64,000 nucleotides of DNA from the NCBI GenBank assembly GCA_028278555.1, contig JANQEA010000066.1, positions 1 to 64,000 on the forward strand, read 5' to 3'. Positions 33,539-41,155 of this stretch are shown here, in pieces. The notes beneath the pieces are model-generated. The model did not search any database, had not been told where the DNA came from, and saw only the letters and a program-made list of their open reading frames with translations. The translations under genes were made by a program, and so were the position numbers. Source of the DNA: Candidatus Bipolaricaulota bacterium. GTDB taxonomy: Bacteria > Bipolaricaulota > Bipolaricaulia > UBA7950 > UBA9294. How positions within the stretch are numbered: the stretch's first letter is position 1; every line of letters begins with the position of its first letter.

Positions 33539-33672
33539 TGCTCCACCTCACGTTCGTCCAGCGTCTTCTCCACGTCGTCCTCCGGGTCGAGATCGATCAG
33601 CCAACGCTGTTCGATCGGTCCGACGGCAATGGTCACATCCACAGAGACTCGCAGGCGCCTTCGATCAGCCAT
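33535..33672 (-). CDS. Small 45-residue protein of the bactofilin operon
   Basis: A 45-residue acidic protein with a basic N-terminus (MADRRRLRVSVDVTIAVGPI) and an acidic end (LDPEDDVEKTLDEREVEQ). GAGGAAGG precedes its ATG, its start overlaps the regulator's stop by 8 nt, and its TGA overlaps the bactofilin A ATG (ATGA). The four-way chain of overlaps makes it a real gene. No family is recognised. It may be a partner of bactofilin assembly. There is no membrane helix. Confidence 0.75.
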   Translation of the reverse strand: MADRRRLRVSVDVTIAVGPIEQRWLIDLDPEDDVEKTLDEREVEQ

Positions 33673-34375
33673 GGCCTTCCTCGGCTTCGCCGCCCTGCGC
33701 GCCGTTCGGTTCATCCGATGCCGCAAGATCGAGCTTGATCCGCTGAGCGACGGTCGGTAGATCGACGGTCTCGACGACCTCGATCTCCGGATCGAAGATC
33801 GCGCCGTCCTCCGCCAGCACAACGAGGCTGATCTGCGCCGAGATGCCCCCGGATGCAACGCGCTTCCGGAGGAGGTAGAGCCGTAGCCCGTTCTCCGACA
33901 CGCGATCGAGCAGTCCCTTTCCTTGCTCTCGATCCAAGGTCCTCTTCACGAGCTCGATCTCCTCATCCCGCGCCACTCGCTTCAACCGGCTGAGCACACC
34001 GAGAATGAAGGCCTGCCAGATCGAGACCGCTTCGTCGGGCATCTCGTCCGGGCAGCACGCGCGCATCAGGTCGTTATCCAGCCACCCGAGGCGCTCGAGC
34101 GTCCCCAGCGCGACCTGAAGCTGGGCGTTGACACGCGTCGTGATCAGCTCGGCCAGGTCGTCGAGCGGGTATGCGTCCTTCATTTCCTTGATCCGGGCCA
34201 CCCGCTCGAGGATCTTGTCCCGAGGGAAGAACGTCTCCTGCCCGGTGAACGTCGATCGCCGGATGAACCAGACCTCCGGGATCAGCCCTTTCCGCTTCCA
34301 TCGGTAGAGTTGGCCGTAGGAGATCCCCATCTTCTCGAGAACCTCCTTCTTCGAGATCAGCCGTTCTTCATCCAT
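33665..34375 (-). CDS. YhbD-like HTH regulator of the bactofilin operon
   Basis: A 236-residue DUF4004/YhbD-type protein. The N-terminal MerR-like winged helix is clear: LISKKEVLEKMGISYGQLYRWKRKGLIPEVWFIRRSTFTGQETFFPRDKILERVARI matches the YhbD start closely, in the order seen in B. subtilis upstream of bactofilins yhbE and yhbF. The middle is a helical region with DLMRACCPDEMPDEAVSIW and the end carries a negatively charged tail. It may act at the palindrome in the operon promoter. AGGAGC precedes the ATG at 34375. Confidence 0.85.
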   Translation of the reverse strand: MDEERLISKKEVLEKMGISYGQLYRWKRKGLIPEVWFIRRSTFTGQETFFPRDKILERVARIKEMKDAYPLDDLAELITTRVNAQLQVALGTLERLGWLDNDLMRACCPDEMPDEAVSIWQAFILGVLSRLKRVARDEEIELVKRTLDREQGKGLLDRVSENGLRLYLLRKRVASGGISAQISLVVLAEDGAIFDPEIEVVETVDLPTVAQRIKLDLAASDEPNGAQGGEAEEGHG

Positions 34376-34388
34376 GTCAGGCTCCTAG

Positions 34389-34406
34389 AAAACAGCACAC
34401 TGTTTT
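34389..34406 (-). promoter_or_regulatory. Palindrome between the 56-residue gene and yhbD
   Basis: A perfect inverted repeat AAAACAG-N4-CTGTTTT overlaps the stop of the 56-residue gene, 14 nt before the regulator start. As RNA it is a short hairpin with a T-rich right arm; it could be a weak terminator/attenuator or a protein-binding site. Confidence 0.45.
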
Positions 34407-34575
34407 ACTTCGTGGCTGCCCCGGTCGGGCGGATCCGGTAGGTCACGCAGCCGCTCGTCGGCTCGCTGGCGTAGTGTTCACGCTTGTCCAGCATGTCTTT
34501 CTTCCTACTGGAAGAGAGTTTTCGGTTGTAGGTCATCCGCATCAGTTGCTCGATCTCGTAGGTCGTCAGGTTCAT
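34405..34575 (-). CDS. Small 56-residue protein leading the bactofilin operon
   Basis: A 56-residue basic protein (MNLTTYEIEQLMRMTYNRKL, then SSSRKKDMLDKREHYASEPT and a short C-terminal SGCVTYRIRPTGAATK). An excellent ribosome binding site AGGAGGTG precedes the ATG at 34573-34575, and a strong promoter lies immediately upstream. It is the first gene of the unit and ends 29 nt before yhbD. No known family. The amphipathic first 20 residues might be a helix. It was missed by ORF cut-offs because of its size. Confidence 0.7.
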   Translation of the reverse strand: MNLTTYEIEQLMRMTYNRKLSSSRKKDMLDKREHYASEPTSGCVTYRIRPTGAATK

Positions 34576-34605
34576 TCGCTCCACCTCCTGGGGCGAGATG
34601 GAGGC

Positions 34606-34634
34606 AGTATAACATCACATTGTTATGTTGTCAA
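34606..34634 (-). promoter_or_regulatory. Strong promoter of the bactofilin operon with embedded palindrome
   Basis: On the minus strand TTGACA (34629-34634), 17 nt, TATACT (34606-34611). The spacer contains an imperfect palindrome AACATAAC-N3-GTGATGTT (34611-34629), a good candidate operator for the MerR-like YhbD protein. Confidence 0.75.
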
Positions 34635-34779
34635 GCACGATGCCGTGCCTCTCCATATTGCCCGTTCCGAAGCGGCAAATCGTCCCAGCAGAACGTGTGG
34701 GCGGCGTGCCATCTTGTCCGGCGCTTCGCGGCGGCCGATAATCCGGGAACCGTCGAGGAAGGGTGCGGGAGGGGGTTGG

Positions 34780-35325
34780 ATGCTGGTCGTCTGGGTTCTC
34801 CGTCTTGTCCTGCTTGCCGTCTTTCTTCCGCTTCTGATCCCGATCGGGGCGCTCGCTCGATCGTTCGTCTTCGCACCGATTCCGGTCGCCTTGCTGCTGC
34901 TGGCGTTCGCTCTATTCGCGCTCGCCATCGTCCTCGGGTTGATCCTCGGCGTTCTCGGCACGCTGATCGACGCCCTGATCGTTCTGATGCTGATCGGAAT
35001 CGGCTGGAAGTGGCCCCGCGGGATCCGAGCCCCGATCACGACGAAGATCCGACTCGCCTACCGCTCCCTGCGGAACACGATCTGCCACCAACTTCGGAAC
35101 GGCTCGGCAACCGATTTCGCCCTCTGTCTGGCAATCGTGATCATCGCGGTCATCCTCAGCCTCTCCTCGGGGTTCCTCCAATTCCTCCTCACCGTCTGCG
35201 TTGTTCTCCTCGTCGTCGGTGTCGTCTGGAAGTGGCCTCGCGGCCCGCACCTCGCGTTCACGCGCAAACTGCAGCTCGCGCTCCGTGCACTGTGGGACGA
35301 TCTTCGGAAGAGGTTCCGTCACTAG
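34780..35325 (+). CDS. Membrane protein with two repeated WKWPRG units
   Basis: A 181-residue integral membrane protein of unknown function. Residues 1-75 hold two or three hydrophobic helices, then WKWPRG (76-81) and a basic helix (ITTKIRLAYRSLRN). A second membrane block (about 113-149) is followed again by WKWPRG (150-155) and a similar basic helix (FTRKLQLALRALWDDLRKRF). This is an internal duplication, each unit being membrane segments plus a cytoplasmic amphipathic tail. GGGAGGGGG precedes the ATG at 34780. It is divergent from the bactofilin operon. Confidence 0.75.
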   Translation: MLVVWVLRLVLLAVFLPLLIPIGALARSFVFAPIPVALLLLAFALFALAIVLGLILGVLGTLIDALIVLMLIGIGWKWPRGIRAPITTKIRLAYRSLRNTICHQLRNGSATDFALCLAIVIIAVILSLSSGFLQFLLTVCVVLLVVGVVWKWPRGPHLAFTRKLQLALRALWDDLRKRFRH

Positions 35326-35418
35326 GTGGGTTCCGAAGACCGCTCCATGCGATTTCGGAGCCATGCGAGGGTGCCCGCTGGATATCCGAATCGCATCGCC
35401 TCCGAGGCAGCTAAGGAT

Positions 35419-36480
35419 CTAGAGGGAAGATGACTCGGGCTCCACCCTCAGAATGACCTCTGCGATGAGGCGTGCCGCGTTCATCAAGTCGTCGAGATGG
35501 ACCATCTCGCACGGAGAGTGCATGTAGCGACTCGGGATGCTGATGAGTCCAGTTACGACGCCGGTGCGAGAGATCTGGAGAACGTCCGTGTCGGTTCCCG
35601 TCTCGGCAGCGCATGCTCCGAGCTGGTGCGGAATGTCCAGCGAGCTCGCGGTATCGACGAGAAGACGTGTCAGTCCGTGATTCGTATATGGTCCTCTCGT
35701 GATCACCGGGCCGGAGCCGAGATGAACGTCTGCATCTCTCCGTCTCCCAAGGTCGGTGGATGGCACGTCGGTCGAGTGTCCTACATCGACCGCAATCGCC
35801 ACATCGGGTTCGACGGCAAACGCGCTGGTCGCCGCTCCTCGGTAGCCGATCTCCTCTTGGATCGTAGCCACACAAACGACCTCCGCGCCTGGGTTTCGCG
35901 ATGCGGCCAGACGCGCTGATTCGAGCACGACGAATGCACCGACGCGATCATCCAGCCCTCGCCCCGTAACGAGGCCGTTCGGCAAGCACTCGAAGCCGTA
36001 GTCCAGTACGGCGACATCGCCGATTGAGATCATGCTCTCCGCATCCGCCCGATCGCGTGCGCCGACGTCGATCCAGAGGTCATCGATGACGACGCCACGC
36101 TTCAGCGCATCCTCCTCCAGCAAGTGGATCGGCTTGCGTCCGATCACGCCGAGACGAGTCGCTTCCTCTGTGCGGATTCGAACACGCTGTCCTGGGAGAA
36201 TCTGTGGATCCCAAATGCCGATTCCAGCAAACGAGAGAAACCCCTTGTCGTCGACTCGCGTGATCATCAGTCCAATCTCGTCGATGTGGCCGGCAAGCAT
36301 GACACGGGGAGAGCCACCCTCGTTGATGGCGCCATAGGTGTTGCCATGTCGGTCTTCCCAGATGTGGTCGACGAACGTTTCGGCTTCGGCCTTCCAGATC
36401 TGAGAAGCCTCCCTCTCGTAGCCGGATGGGCAGATTGCCGCCATGAGTTCCCGAAGAAACGCGATACGATCGCTATGCAT
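35419..36480 (-). CDS. M42-family aminopeptidase
   Basis: A 353-residue zinc-dependent aminopeptidase of the M42 (endoglucanase M/PepA-like tetrahedral) family. Visible motifs are the metal ligands HIDEIGLMI (AGHIDE), GRGLDDRVGAF (ligand Asp in GLDDR), QEEIGYRGAATSAF with the catalytic Glu, and the CAAETGTDTDVLQISRTG and PSRYMHSPCEMV end. It trims N-terminal residues from imported peptides. It is divergent from the GntR gene, whose intergenic region carries a palindrome, so it is probably under the same control. Confidence 0.93.
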   Translation of the reverse strand: MHSDRIAFLRELMAAICPSGYEREASQIWKAEAETFVDHIWEDRHGNTYGAINEGGSPRVMLAGHIDEIGLMITRVDDKGFLSFAGIGIWDPQILPGQRVRIRTEEATRLGVIGRKPIHLLEEDALKRGVVIDDLWIDVGARDRADAESMISIGDVAVLDYGFECLPNGLVTGRGLDDRVGAFVVLESARLAASRNPGAEVVCVATIQEEIGYRGAATSAFAVEPDVAIAVDVGHSTDVPSTDLGRRRDADVHLGSGPVITRGPYTNHGLTRLLVDTASSLDIPHQLGACAAETGTDTDVLQISRTGVVTGLISIPSRYMHSPCEMVHLDDLMNAARLIAEVILRVEPESSSL

Positions 36481-36566
36481 GGGATGACCGCCTCTTACGA
36501 TGTGCTCCGCTCAGCCTCCAGCGTGGTTCTCTCATCATCGATGTCGGATTTCGGGGCCGAATCGTG

Positions 36567-36587
36567 TAGAATCAAATTATGCATAAT
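36567..36587. promoter_or_regulatory. Palindromic operator and -10 box between M42 and GntR genes
   Basis: A perfect 12-bp palindrome ATTATGCATAAT (36576-36587) directly follows a TAGAAT (36567-36572) that could be the -10 box of the GntR gene. This is a good candidate binding site for the GntR protein itself, for autoregulation and control of the divergent M42 gene. Confidence 0.6.
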
Positions 36588-36622
36588 GCTTAAAGATGTC
36601 AAGGCCGTAAGGGGTGGCGAGC

Positions 36623-37309
36623 ATGAAACACGCAGGAATCAGCGAGATGGCCGGGACCCTGACGTTGGTGGACGACGTATACGAGCGCATACACAACGCG
36701 ATTGTCACAGGTGGACTCAAGCCGGGACAACAGATCAAGCAGATCCCCATCGCTGAGAGCCTGGGAGTCAGCCAGCGAACCGTCCGCGAGGCGTTGATGA
36801 GAATCGCGGCGGAAGGATTGGTGGATCACGAGCCGAGAAAAGGATTCCGGGTGGCGTCATTCCCGTTTGGCGAGTTGGAGGAGATCTACCAGATGAGATG
36901 CCTCCTGGAGGGGCTCGCTGTCGAGATCGCGGCGAAGGTCATCCAGCCGAAGGAACTGGATCGAATGAGGGAGCTTCTGCCAGCAACGGTGGCCACGGAG
37001 GCTTCCGGCCCAGCCAGGGAGACGCACGAAGCAAACCGCCAGTTTCACATGGTTTCGATTCGCGCATCCGGCAAGCCCCACTTGATCCGTGTTCTCGGCC
37101 AGCTCTGGCAGCTCGTGTTCACGCAATACGGGGGCGAAGAGGATGCCGAGACACTGGCCACGGTCAGTCGGCGCGAGTTGCTAGAGCACGAGCAGCTACT
37201 CGAAGCGCTCGGGCGCGGAGATGGGCCGGGCGCGCGCCATGTCGTCGAGCAACACATCGAGGCGACACTGGCCAATCTGAAGGAGAACTGGGCAGACAAC
37301 GAAACGTGA
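36623..37309 (+). CDS. GntR/FadR-family transcriptional regulator
   Basis: A 228-residue regulator. The N-terminal winged helix has DDVYERIHNAIVTGGLKPGQ and the recognition segment ESLGVSQRTVREALMRIAAEG. The C-terminal FCD (FadR) ligand domain contains EEIYQMRCLLEGLAVEIAA, EANRQFHMVSIRASG and a final EHEQLLEALGRGD histidine-containing segment typical of metal-binding FCD domains. The ligand is likely an amino acid or organic acid. AAGGGGTGGCGAGC precedes the ATG. It sits at the head of the peptide cassette. Confidence 0.93.
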   Translation: MKHAGISEMAGTLTLVDDVYERIHNAIVTGGLKPGQQIKQIPIAESLGVSQRTVREALMRIAAEGLVDHEPRKGFRVASFPFGELEEIYQMRCLLEGLAVEIAAKVIQPKELDRMRELLPATVATEASGPARETHEANRQFHMVSIRASGKPHLIRVLGQLWQLVFTQYGGEEDAETLATVSRRELLEHEQLLEALGRGDGPGARHVVEQHIEATLANLKENWADNET

Positions 37310-37432
37310 GCCTGTTGACATCAACGCAATCCGCCGGTTCCGTCAAGGAGGTGGTTCGATAGCGAAGAAGGGTCATGTTCGCAATAACGAGTAACGGAGC
37401 GAAGTGAGCAGGACACAAGGAGGCGAAGCAAC

Positions 37433-39151
37433 GTGAAACCAAGGTATGCTCTTGTTCTGTTGGTGCTGCTTCTGGCGTCGCTGAGTGCCCTTGGAGTAGA
37501 CGAAGTGAAGAATCCGACCACGCTGGTGCGGGTGGGGCCGGGCAAGGCGGCTACGCTCGACCCGATCTACGCCTACGATGCCTACACGTACGAACTGATG
37601 GTGCAGTCGCTTGAGACCCTGATCTCATACAACGAGGGAGCGGCCGACGACTTCATCGCCATCCTCGCAACGGACGTGCCCTCGACCGAGAACGGGCTGA
37701 TTTCCGAGGATGGCTTGACCTACACGTTCCCGATTCGGGAGGGGATCACCTTCACCAACGGGAGTCCACTGACCGCGGAGGATGTCGAGTACACCTTCGA
37801 GCGCGCACTGGTCATCAATCCCAGCGGCGGCCCGATCTGGATGCTCGCCGAGGTCCTGCTCCCCGGCTACACCGCCGAGTCATTCGAGGAGATCGATCGC
37901 GCGATTGAGGTGGAAGACAACTCGGTCATCTTCCATCTGCGAAACCCCTCCACGTTCTTCCTCAAGATCATCGCGCTGCCCTTCTGCGCCATTGTCGACA
38001 AGGAGACGACCGTCGATCTCGGCGGATGGCCGGGAACTGCGGAGACGTGGCAAGACAACGCAAACCAGCCTCTCGAGGATTCGGTCCTCGCGAACCACAT
38101 CGTCGGCACCGGGCCGTTCCTGCTCGAGAGCTGGACGCCGGGCGTTGAGGCTGTTTTCATCCGCAACGACGACTATTGGCGTGAACCCGCTCAGCTCGAA
38201 CGGGTGCTACTGTATCGCGTCGACGAGTGGACGACGCGACGGCTGATGCTAGCCAACGGCGACGCCGACATCGTCGACGTTCCGCGCCAGTACCTCGAAC
38301 AGACGGAAGAGATGGACGGCGTTCGCGTCATCCGCGATCTCCCGCTATACACGATTGCCGCGATCTTCCTCGCCCGTAACATCGACATGACTGACAACCC
38401 GTTCGTCGGGACCGGCGAGTTCGGTGAGGGAATTCCATCCGACTTCTTCAACTCGCTCGATGTTCGCAAGGGATTCAACTACGCCTTCAACACCGAGGCG
38501 TACATCGAGGACGTGTACGAAGGCGACGCTCTCCAGCCGGCATCGTGCATCCCGTACGGGATGGCCTACTTCGACCCGGGCCTTGAACCCTATCCATTCG
38601 ACGAGAATCTCGCTGCCCAGCACCTGCAGTCGGCGTTCGATGGGCAAGCGTGGGAAGAGGGATTCCGATTCACCATCGCCTGGAATTCGGGGGAGACGGA
38701 GTACAAAGCGGCCGCCGAGGTCCTCGAACTCGGCCTGGAGTCTCTCAACAGCAAGTTCCAGGTCGACCTCCAAGCAATGCCGCTTGCGACATTCATGGAT
38801 GAGTTCATGGCCGGGCGCCTCCCTGCGTTCGTGTGGTCGTGGACCGCCGACTACCTCGATCCGCACAACTTCACCCAGCCGTTCATGCACAGCGCCGGAT
38901 TCTACTCGGGCAGCCAGAACATCACAGGATACGATGAGATGGTCGCGTTGGGCGGCACCATGTCCGATGGACCGGAGCGTGAGGCCTTGTACAAGCAGCT
39001 CCAGCAAATCTGCCGCGATGACGCGCTGTCGATCTTCTTCGCACAGCCTACGTCATGGCACGTGGCACGCGAATGGGTCCAAGGCTGGTATCCGTTCATC
39101 CCGCAATGGAGCGTCGAGTATTACTACCCACTGAGCAAGTCCATGGAGTAA
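37433..39151 (+). CDS. Oligopeptide-type ABC transporter substrate-binding protein
   Basis: A 572-residue SBP_bac_5 (cluster C) periplasmic binding protein. Residues 1-22 are a signal peptide without a lipobox cysteine. The mature part has the family motifs DPIYAYDAYTYELM, GLTYTFPIREGITFTNGSPLTAEDVEYTFERAL and HIVGTGPFLLESWTPGVEAVFIRNDDYW, then the extra domain II. It should capture peptides or peptide-like compounds for the two permeases downstream. GTG at 37433 has AGGAGGCG upstream, and TTGACA (37315-37320) lies in the leader. A tiny potential leader frame (37375-37407) precedes it. Confidence 0.92.
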   Translation: MKPRYALVLLVLLLASLSALGVDEVKNPTTLVRVGPGKAATLDPIYAYDAYTYELMVQSLETLISYNEGAADDFIAILATDVPSTENGLISEDGLTYTFPIREGITFTNGSPLTAEDVEYTFERALVINPSGGPIWMLAEVLLPGYTAESFEEIDRAIEVEDNSVIFHLRNPSTFFLKIIALPFCAIVDKETTVDLGGWPGTAETWQDNANQPLEDSVLANHIVGTGPFLLESWTPGVEAVFIRNDDYWREPAQLERVLLYRVDEWTTRRLMLANGDADIVDVPRQYLEQTEEMDGVRVIRDLPLYTIAAIFLARNIDMTDNPFVGTGEFGEGIPSDFFNSLDVRKGFNYAFNTEAYIEDVYEGDALQPASCIPYGMAYFDPGLEPYPFDENLAAQHLQSAFDGQAWEEGFRFTIAWNSGETEYKAAAEVLELGLESLNSKFQVDLQAMPLATFMDEFMAGRLPAFVWSWTADYLDPHNFTQPFMHSAGFYSGSQNITGYDEMVALGGTMSDGPEREALYKQLQQICRDDALSIFFAQPTSWHVAREWVQGWYPFIPQWSVEYYYPLSKSME

Positions 39152-39163
39152 GCTAGACTGACA

Positions 39164-39193
39164 GGGAGGGAGGGACGAACGTCCCTCCCTCCC
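39164..39193 (+). terminator. Strong hairpin between the binding protein and permease genes
   Basis: GGGAGGGAGGGAC pairs with GTCCCTCCCTCCC around a GAAC tetraloop. It could act as a partial terminator or mRNA stabiliser, so that the binding protein is made in excess over the permeases. Confidence 0.75.
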
Positions 39194-39202
39194 TTCCAAA
39201 CC

Positions 39203-40228
39203 ATGATCAGCTACATCGCCAGACGAGTCGTGCTTCTGCCCGTCGTTCTGCTCGGTCTGAGCTTCATGATCTTCCTCATGATGCAGTTCTTGTCACCGAC
39301 GCAGCGACTCACAGCGTTCGTTAGCGATCCGACGAAACTGCGGGGCGAAGCCCCCGAAGCCTTGATCGAGATGTACGGTCTGAACGATTCGTTGCTCGTG
39401 CAGTATTCCCGATGGCTCAACAACATCTTGCACGGGAACCTTGGATACTCGACCACCGTATCGCTTCCGGTAACCCAGGCCATCGCCACGTACTTCCCGG
39501 CGACACTTGAGCTGGTCCTGTTCTCGATCGTCCCGGTGATCTTCGGAGGCATCATGATGGGGTCGCTCGCAGCATGCCGACACAACCGCCTGATCGACCA
39601 CATCGTGCGTATCCTGGCGATCACCGGCTGGTCGCTGCCGACGTTCGTGGCCGGCTTGCTTGCTCTCGCCGTCTTCTACGGACTGCTCAATTGGTTCCCG
39701 CCAGGACGTGTCAGTACGTGGGCGCTGCCGATCATCCACGAAATGCACCGGTACACCGGGATCTACACGATTGACGCGATTCTCAACGGCCAGTTCAGAC
39801 TCCTGCTGGATGTGCTTCGTCATCTGGTCGCGCCCGTGGCGACGGTTAGCTTCGTCAGCTGGGCGCTGATCCTTCGGATCACCCGATCGAGCATGCTGGA
39901 GACCCTTCGGCAGGACTACATCACCACAGCTCGCTCCAAGGGGCTGACGGAGAGGACCGTCGTCCGTCGCCACGCGCGGCGTAATGCCCTCATTCCCGTG
40001 ATCACCGCCAGCGGCCTCCTCATGGCCAGCATGGTCGGAGGCCAGGTCGTCGTCGAGACGGTATTCAACTACAAAGGGATTGGTTGGTGGGCGACCCAAG
40101 CGGCCACTCAATTTGACTTCCCAGCGATCATCGGATTTGCGCTGTTCAACGCGGTGATGCTGGTCACCGTGAATCTGATCGTCGACATTCTGTACGTCGT
40201 AGCCGACCCGAGGATCCGACTCTCATGA
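39203..40228 (+). CDS. Peptide ABC transporter permease, DppB type
   Basis: A 341-residue integral membrane subunit. The first helix (YIARRVVLLPVVLLGLSFMIF) is followed by the conserved LNDSLLVQYSRWLNNILHGNLGYS loop and the EAA loop ILRITRSSMLETLRQDYITTARSKGL, with RHARRNALIPVITASGLL. Six helices are visible. There is no clear ribosome binding site; the start lies 9 nt after the hairpin. The ATG of DppC overlaps its stop (ATGA). Confidence 0.93.
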   Translation: MISYIARRVVLLPVVLLGLSFMIFLMMQFLSPTQRLTAFVSDPTKLRGEAPEALIEMYGLNDSLLVQYSRWLNNILHGNLGYSTTVSLPVTQAIATYFPATLELVLFSIVPVIFGGIMMGSLAACRHNRLIDHIVRILAITGWSLPTFVAGLLALAVFYGLLNWFPPGRVSTWALPIIHEMHRYTGIYTIDAILNGQFRLLLDVLRHLVAPVATVSFVSWALILRITRSSMLETLRQDYITTARSKGLTERTVVRRHARRNALIPVITASGLLMASMVGGQVVVETVFNYKGIGWWATQAATQFDFPAIIGFALFNAVMLVTVNLIVDILYVVADPRIRLS

Positions 40229-41100
40229 CGGTACTCAAGAAGCTCCTCAAGAACCCATTGTCGCTGATCGGTGTTGTGCTGCTCGTCGCGTTCGTTTTCG
40301 TGGCCGCGCTCGCGCCGATCCTCGCCCCGCCGCCGCGGCCGACTGAGCCGTATCGGATCCCGCGATCCGGATTCAAGATCGAACCTCAGGCACCGTCCGT
40401 AGAACATCCATTCGGGACCACCGAGGGGCAATACGACATCTACTACGCGATGATCTGGGGCACACGAACCGCCCTGAGAATCGGTCTGATCGTCACCGGC
40501 ATCTCCTTGCTGATCGGAGTCACCGTGGGCTCGCTGGCGGCGATGAGCGGCGGCTGGTTGGACGAGATCCTCATGCGGGTCGTCGACATCTTCATGGCCT
40601 TTCCGTTCATCGTTGCCGCGATGGTCCTGGCGACGCTTCTGGGCAAGGGACTCGACAAGGCGATGATCGCCATGGTGACGTTCGGATGGATGGGATACGC
40701 CCGGCTGATCCGAGGCGATATCTTGGCCGTCCGTGAGAAGGAATTCGTCTCCGCCGCCCAGGCGATTGGGGCACGCCCGTTTCGGATTCTTGTTCGCCAC
40801 ATCCTACCCAACTGCATCTACCCCGTGTTCGTACAGGCGACGATGCAGATCGGGTCGATGGTGATCTGGGCGTCCACACTCAGTTTTCTCGGTGTCGGAG
40901 CCCCCGAAGGGTACGCCGACTGGGGCCAAGTGATCAGCTTCTCTCGTAACTGGATCATCTCGAGCGGCCCCAATCCATTCGAGTACTGGTACACGCTCGT
41001 CTTCCCGGCAGGCGCACTCGTGCTGTTTGTGCTGAGTTGGAATCTGGTCGGCGACGCGCTTCGTGACATCCTCGACCCGAGGCTTCGACATGGAACTTAG
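40225..41100 (+). CDS. Peptide ABC transporter permease, DppC type
   Basis: A 291-residue permease that pairs with the DppB homologue. The N-terminal helix (PLSLIGVVLLVAFVFVAALAPILAPP) is followed by HPFGTTEGQYDIYYAMIWGTRTALRIGLIVTGISLLIGVTVG, the family start, and the EAA motif VREKEFVSAAQAIGARPFRILVRHILPN. It would form the transmembrane pore. No ATPase gene (DppD/DppF type) follows; the next gene encodes a peptidase. The transporter must use ATPases encoded elsewhere. Confidence 0.93.
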   Translation: MTVLKKLLKNPLSLIGVVLLVAFVFVAALAPILAPPPRPTEPYRIPRSGFKIEPQAPSVEHPFGTTEGQYDIYYAMIWGTRTALRIGLIVTGISLLIGVTVGSLAAMSGGWLDEILMRVVDIFMAFPFIVAAMVLATLLGKGLDKAMIAMVTFGWMGYARLIRGDILAVREKEFVSAAQAIGARPFRILVRHILPNCIYPVFVQATMQIGSMVIWASTLSFLGVGAPEGYADWGQVISFSRNWIISSGPNPFEYWYTLVFPAGALVLFVLSWNLVGDALRDILDPRLRHGT

Positions 41101-41155
41101 GGGCGGTGGCGCTACGTTTCCGGGCAACGGCGCAAAGGAAGTGCGAGGGAGACCC

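Noticed and set aside
37375..37407. Ten-codon frame in the leader of the binding-protein gene
   Set aside because: It has only a weak ribosome site and no sign of regulation, such as a run of one amino acid, so it is not listed as a gene.
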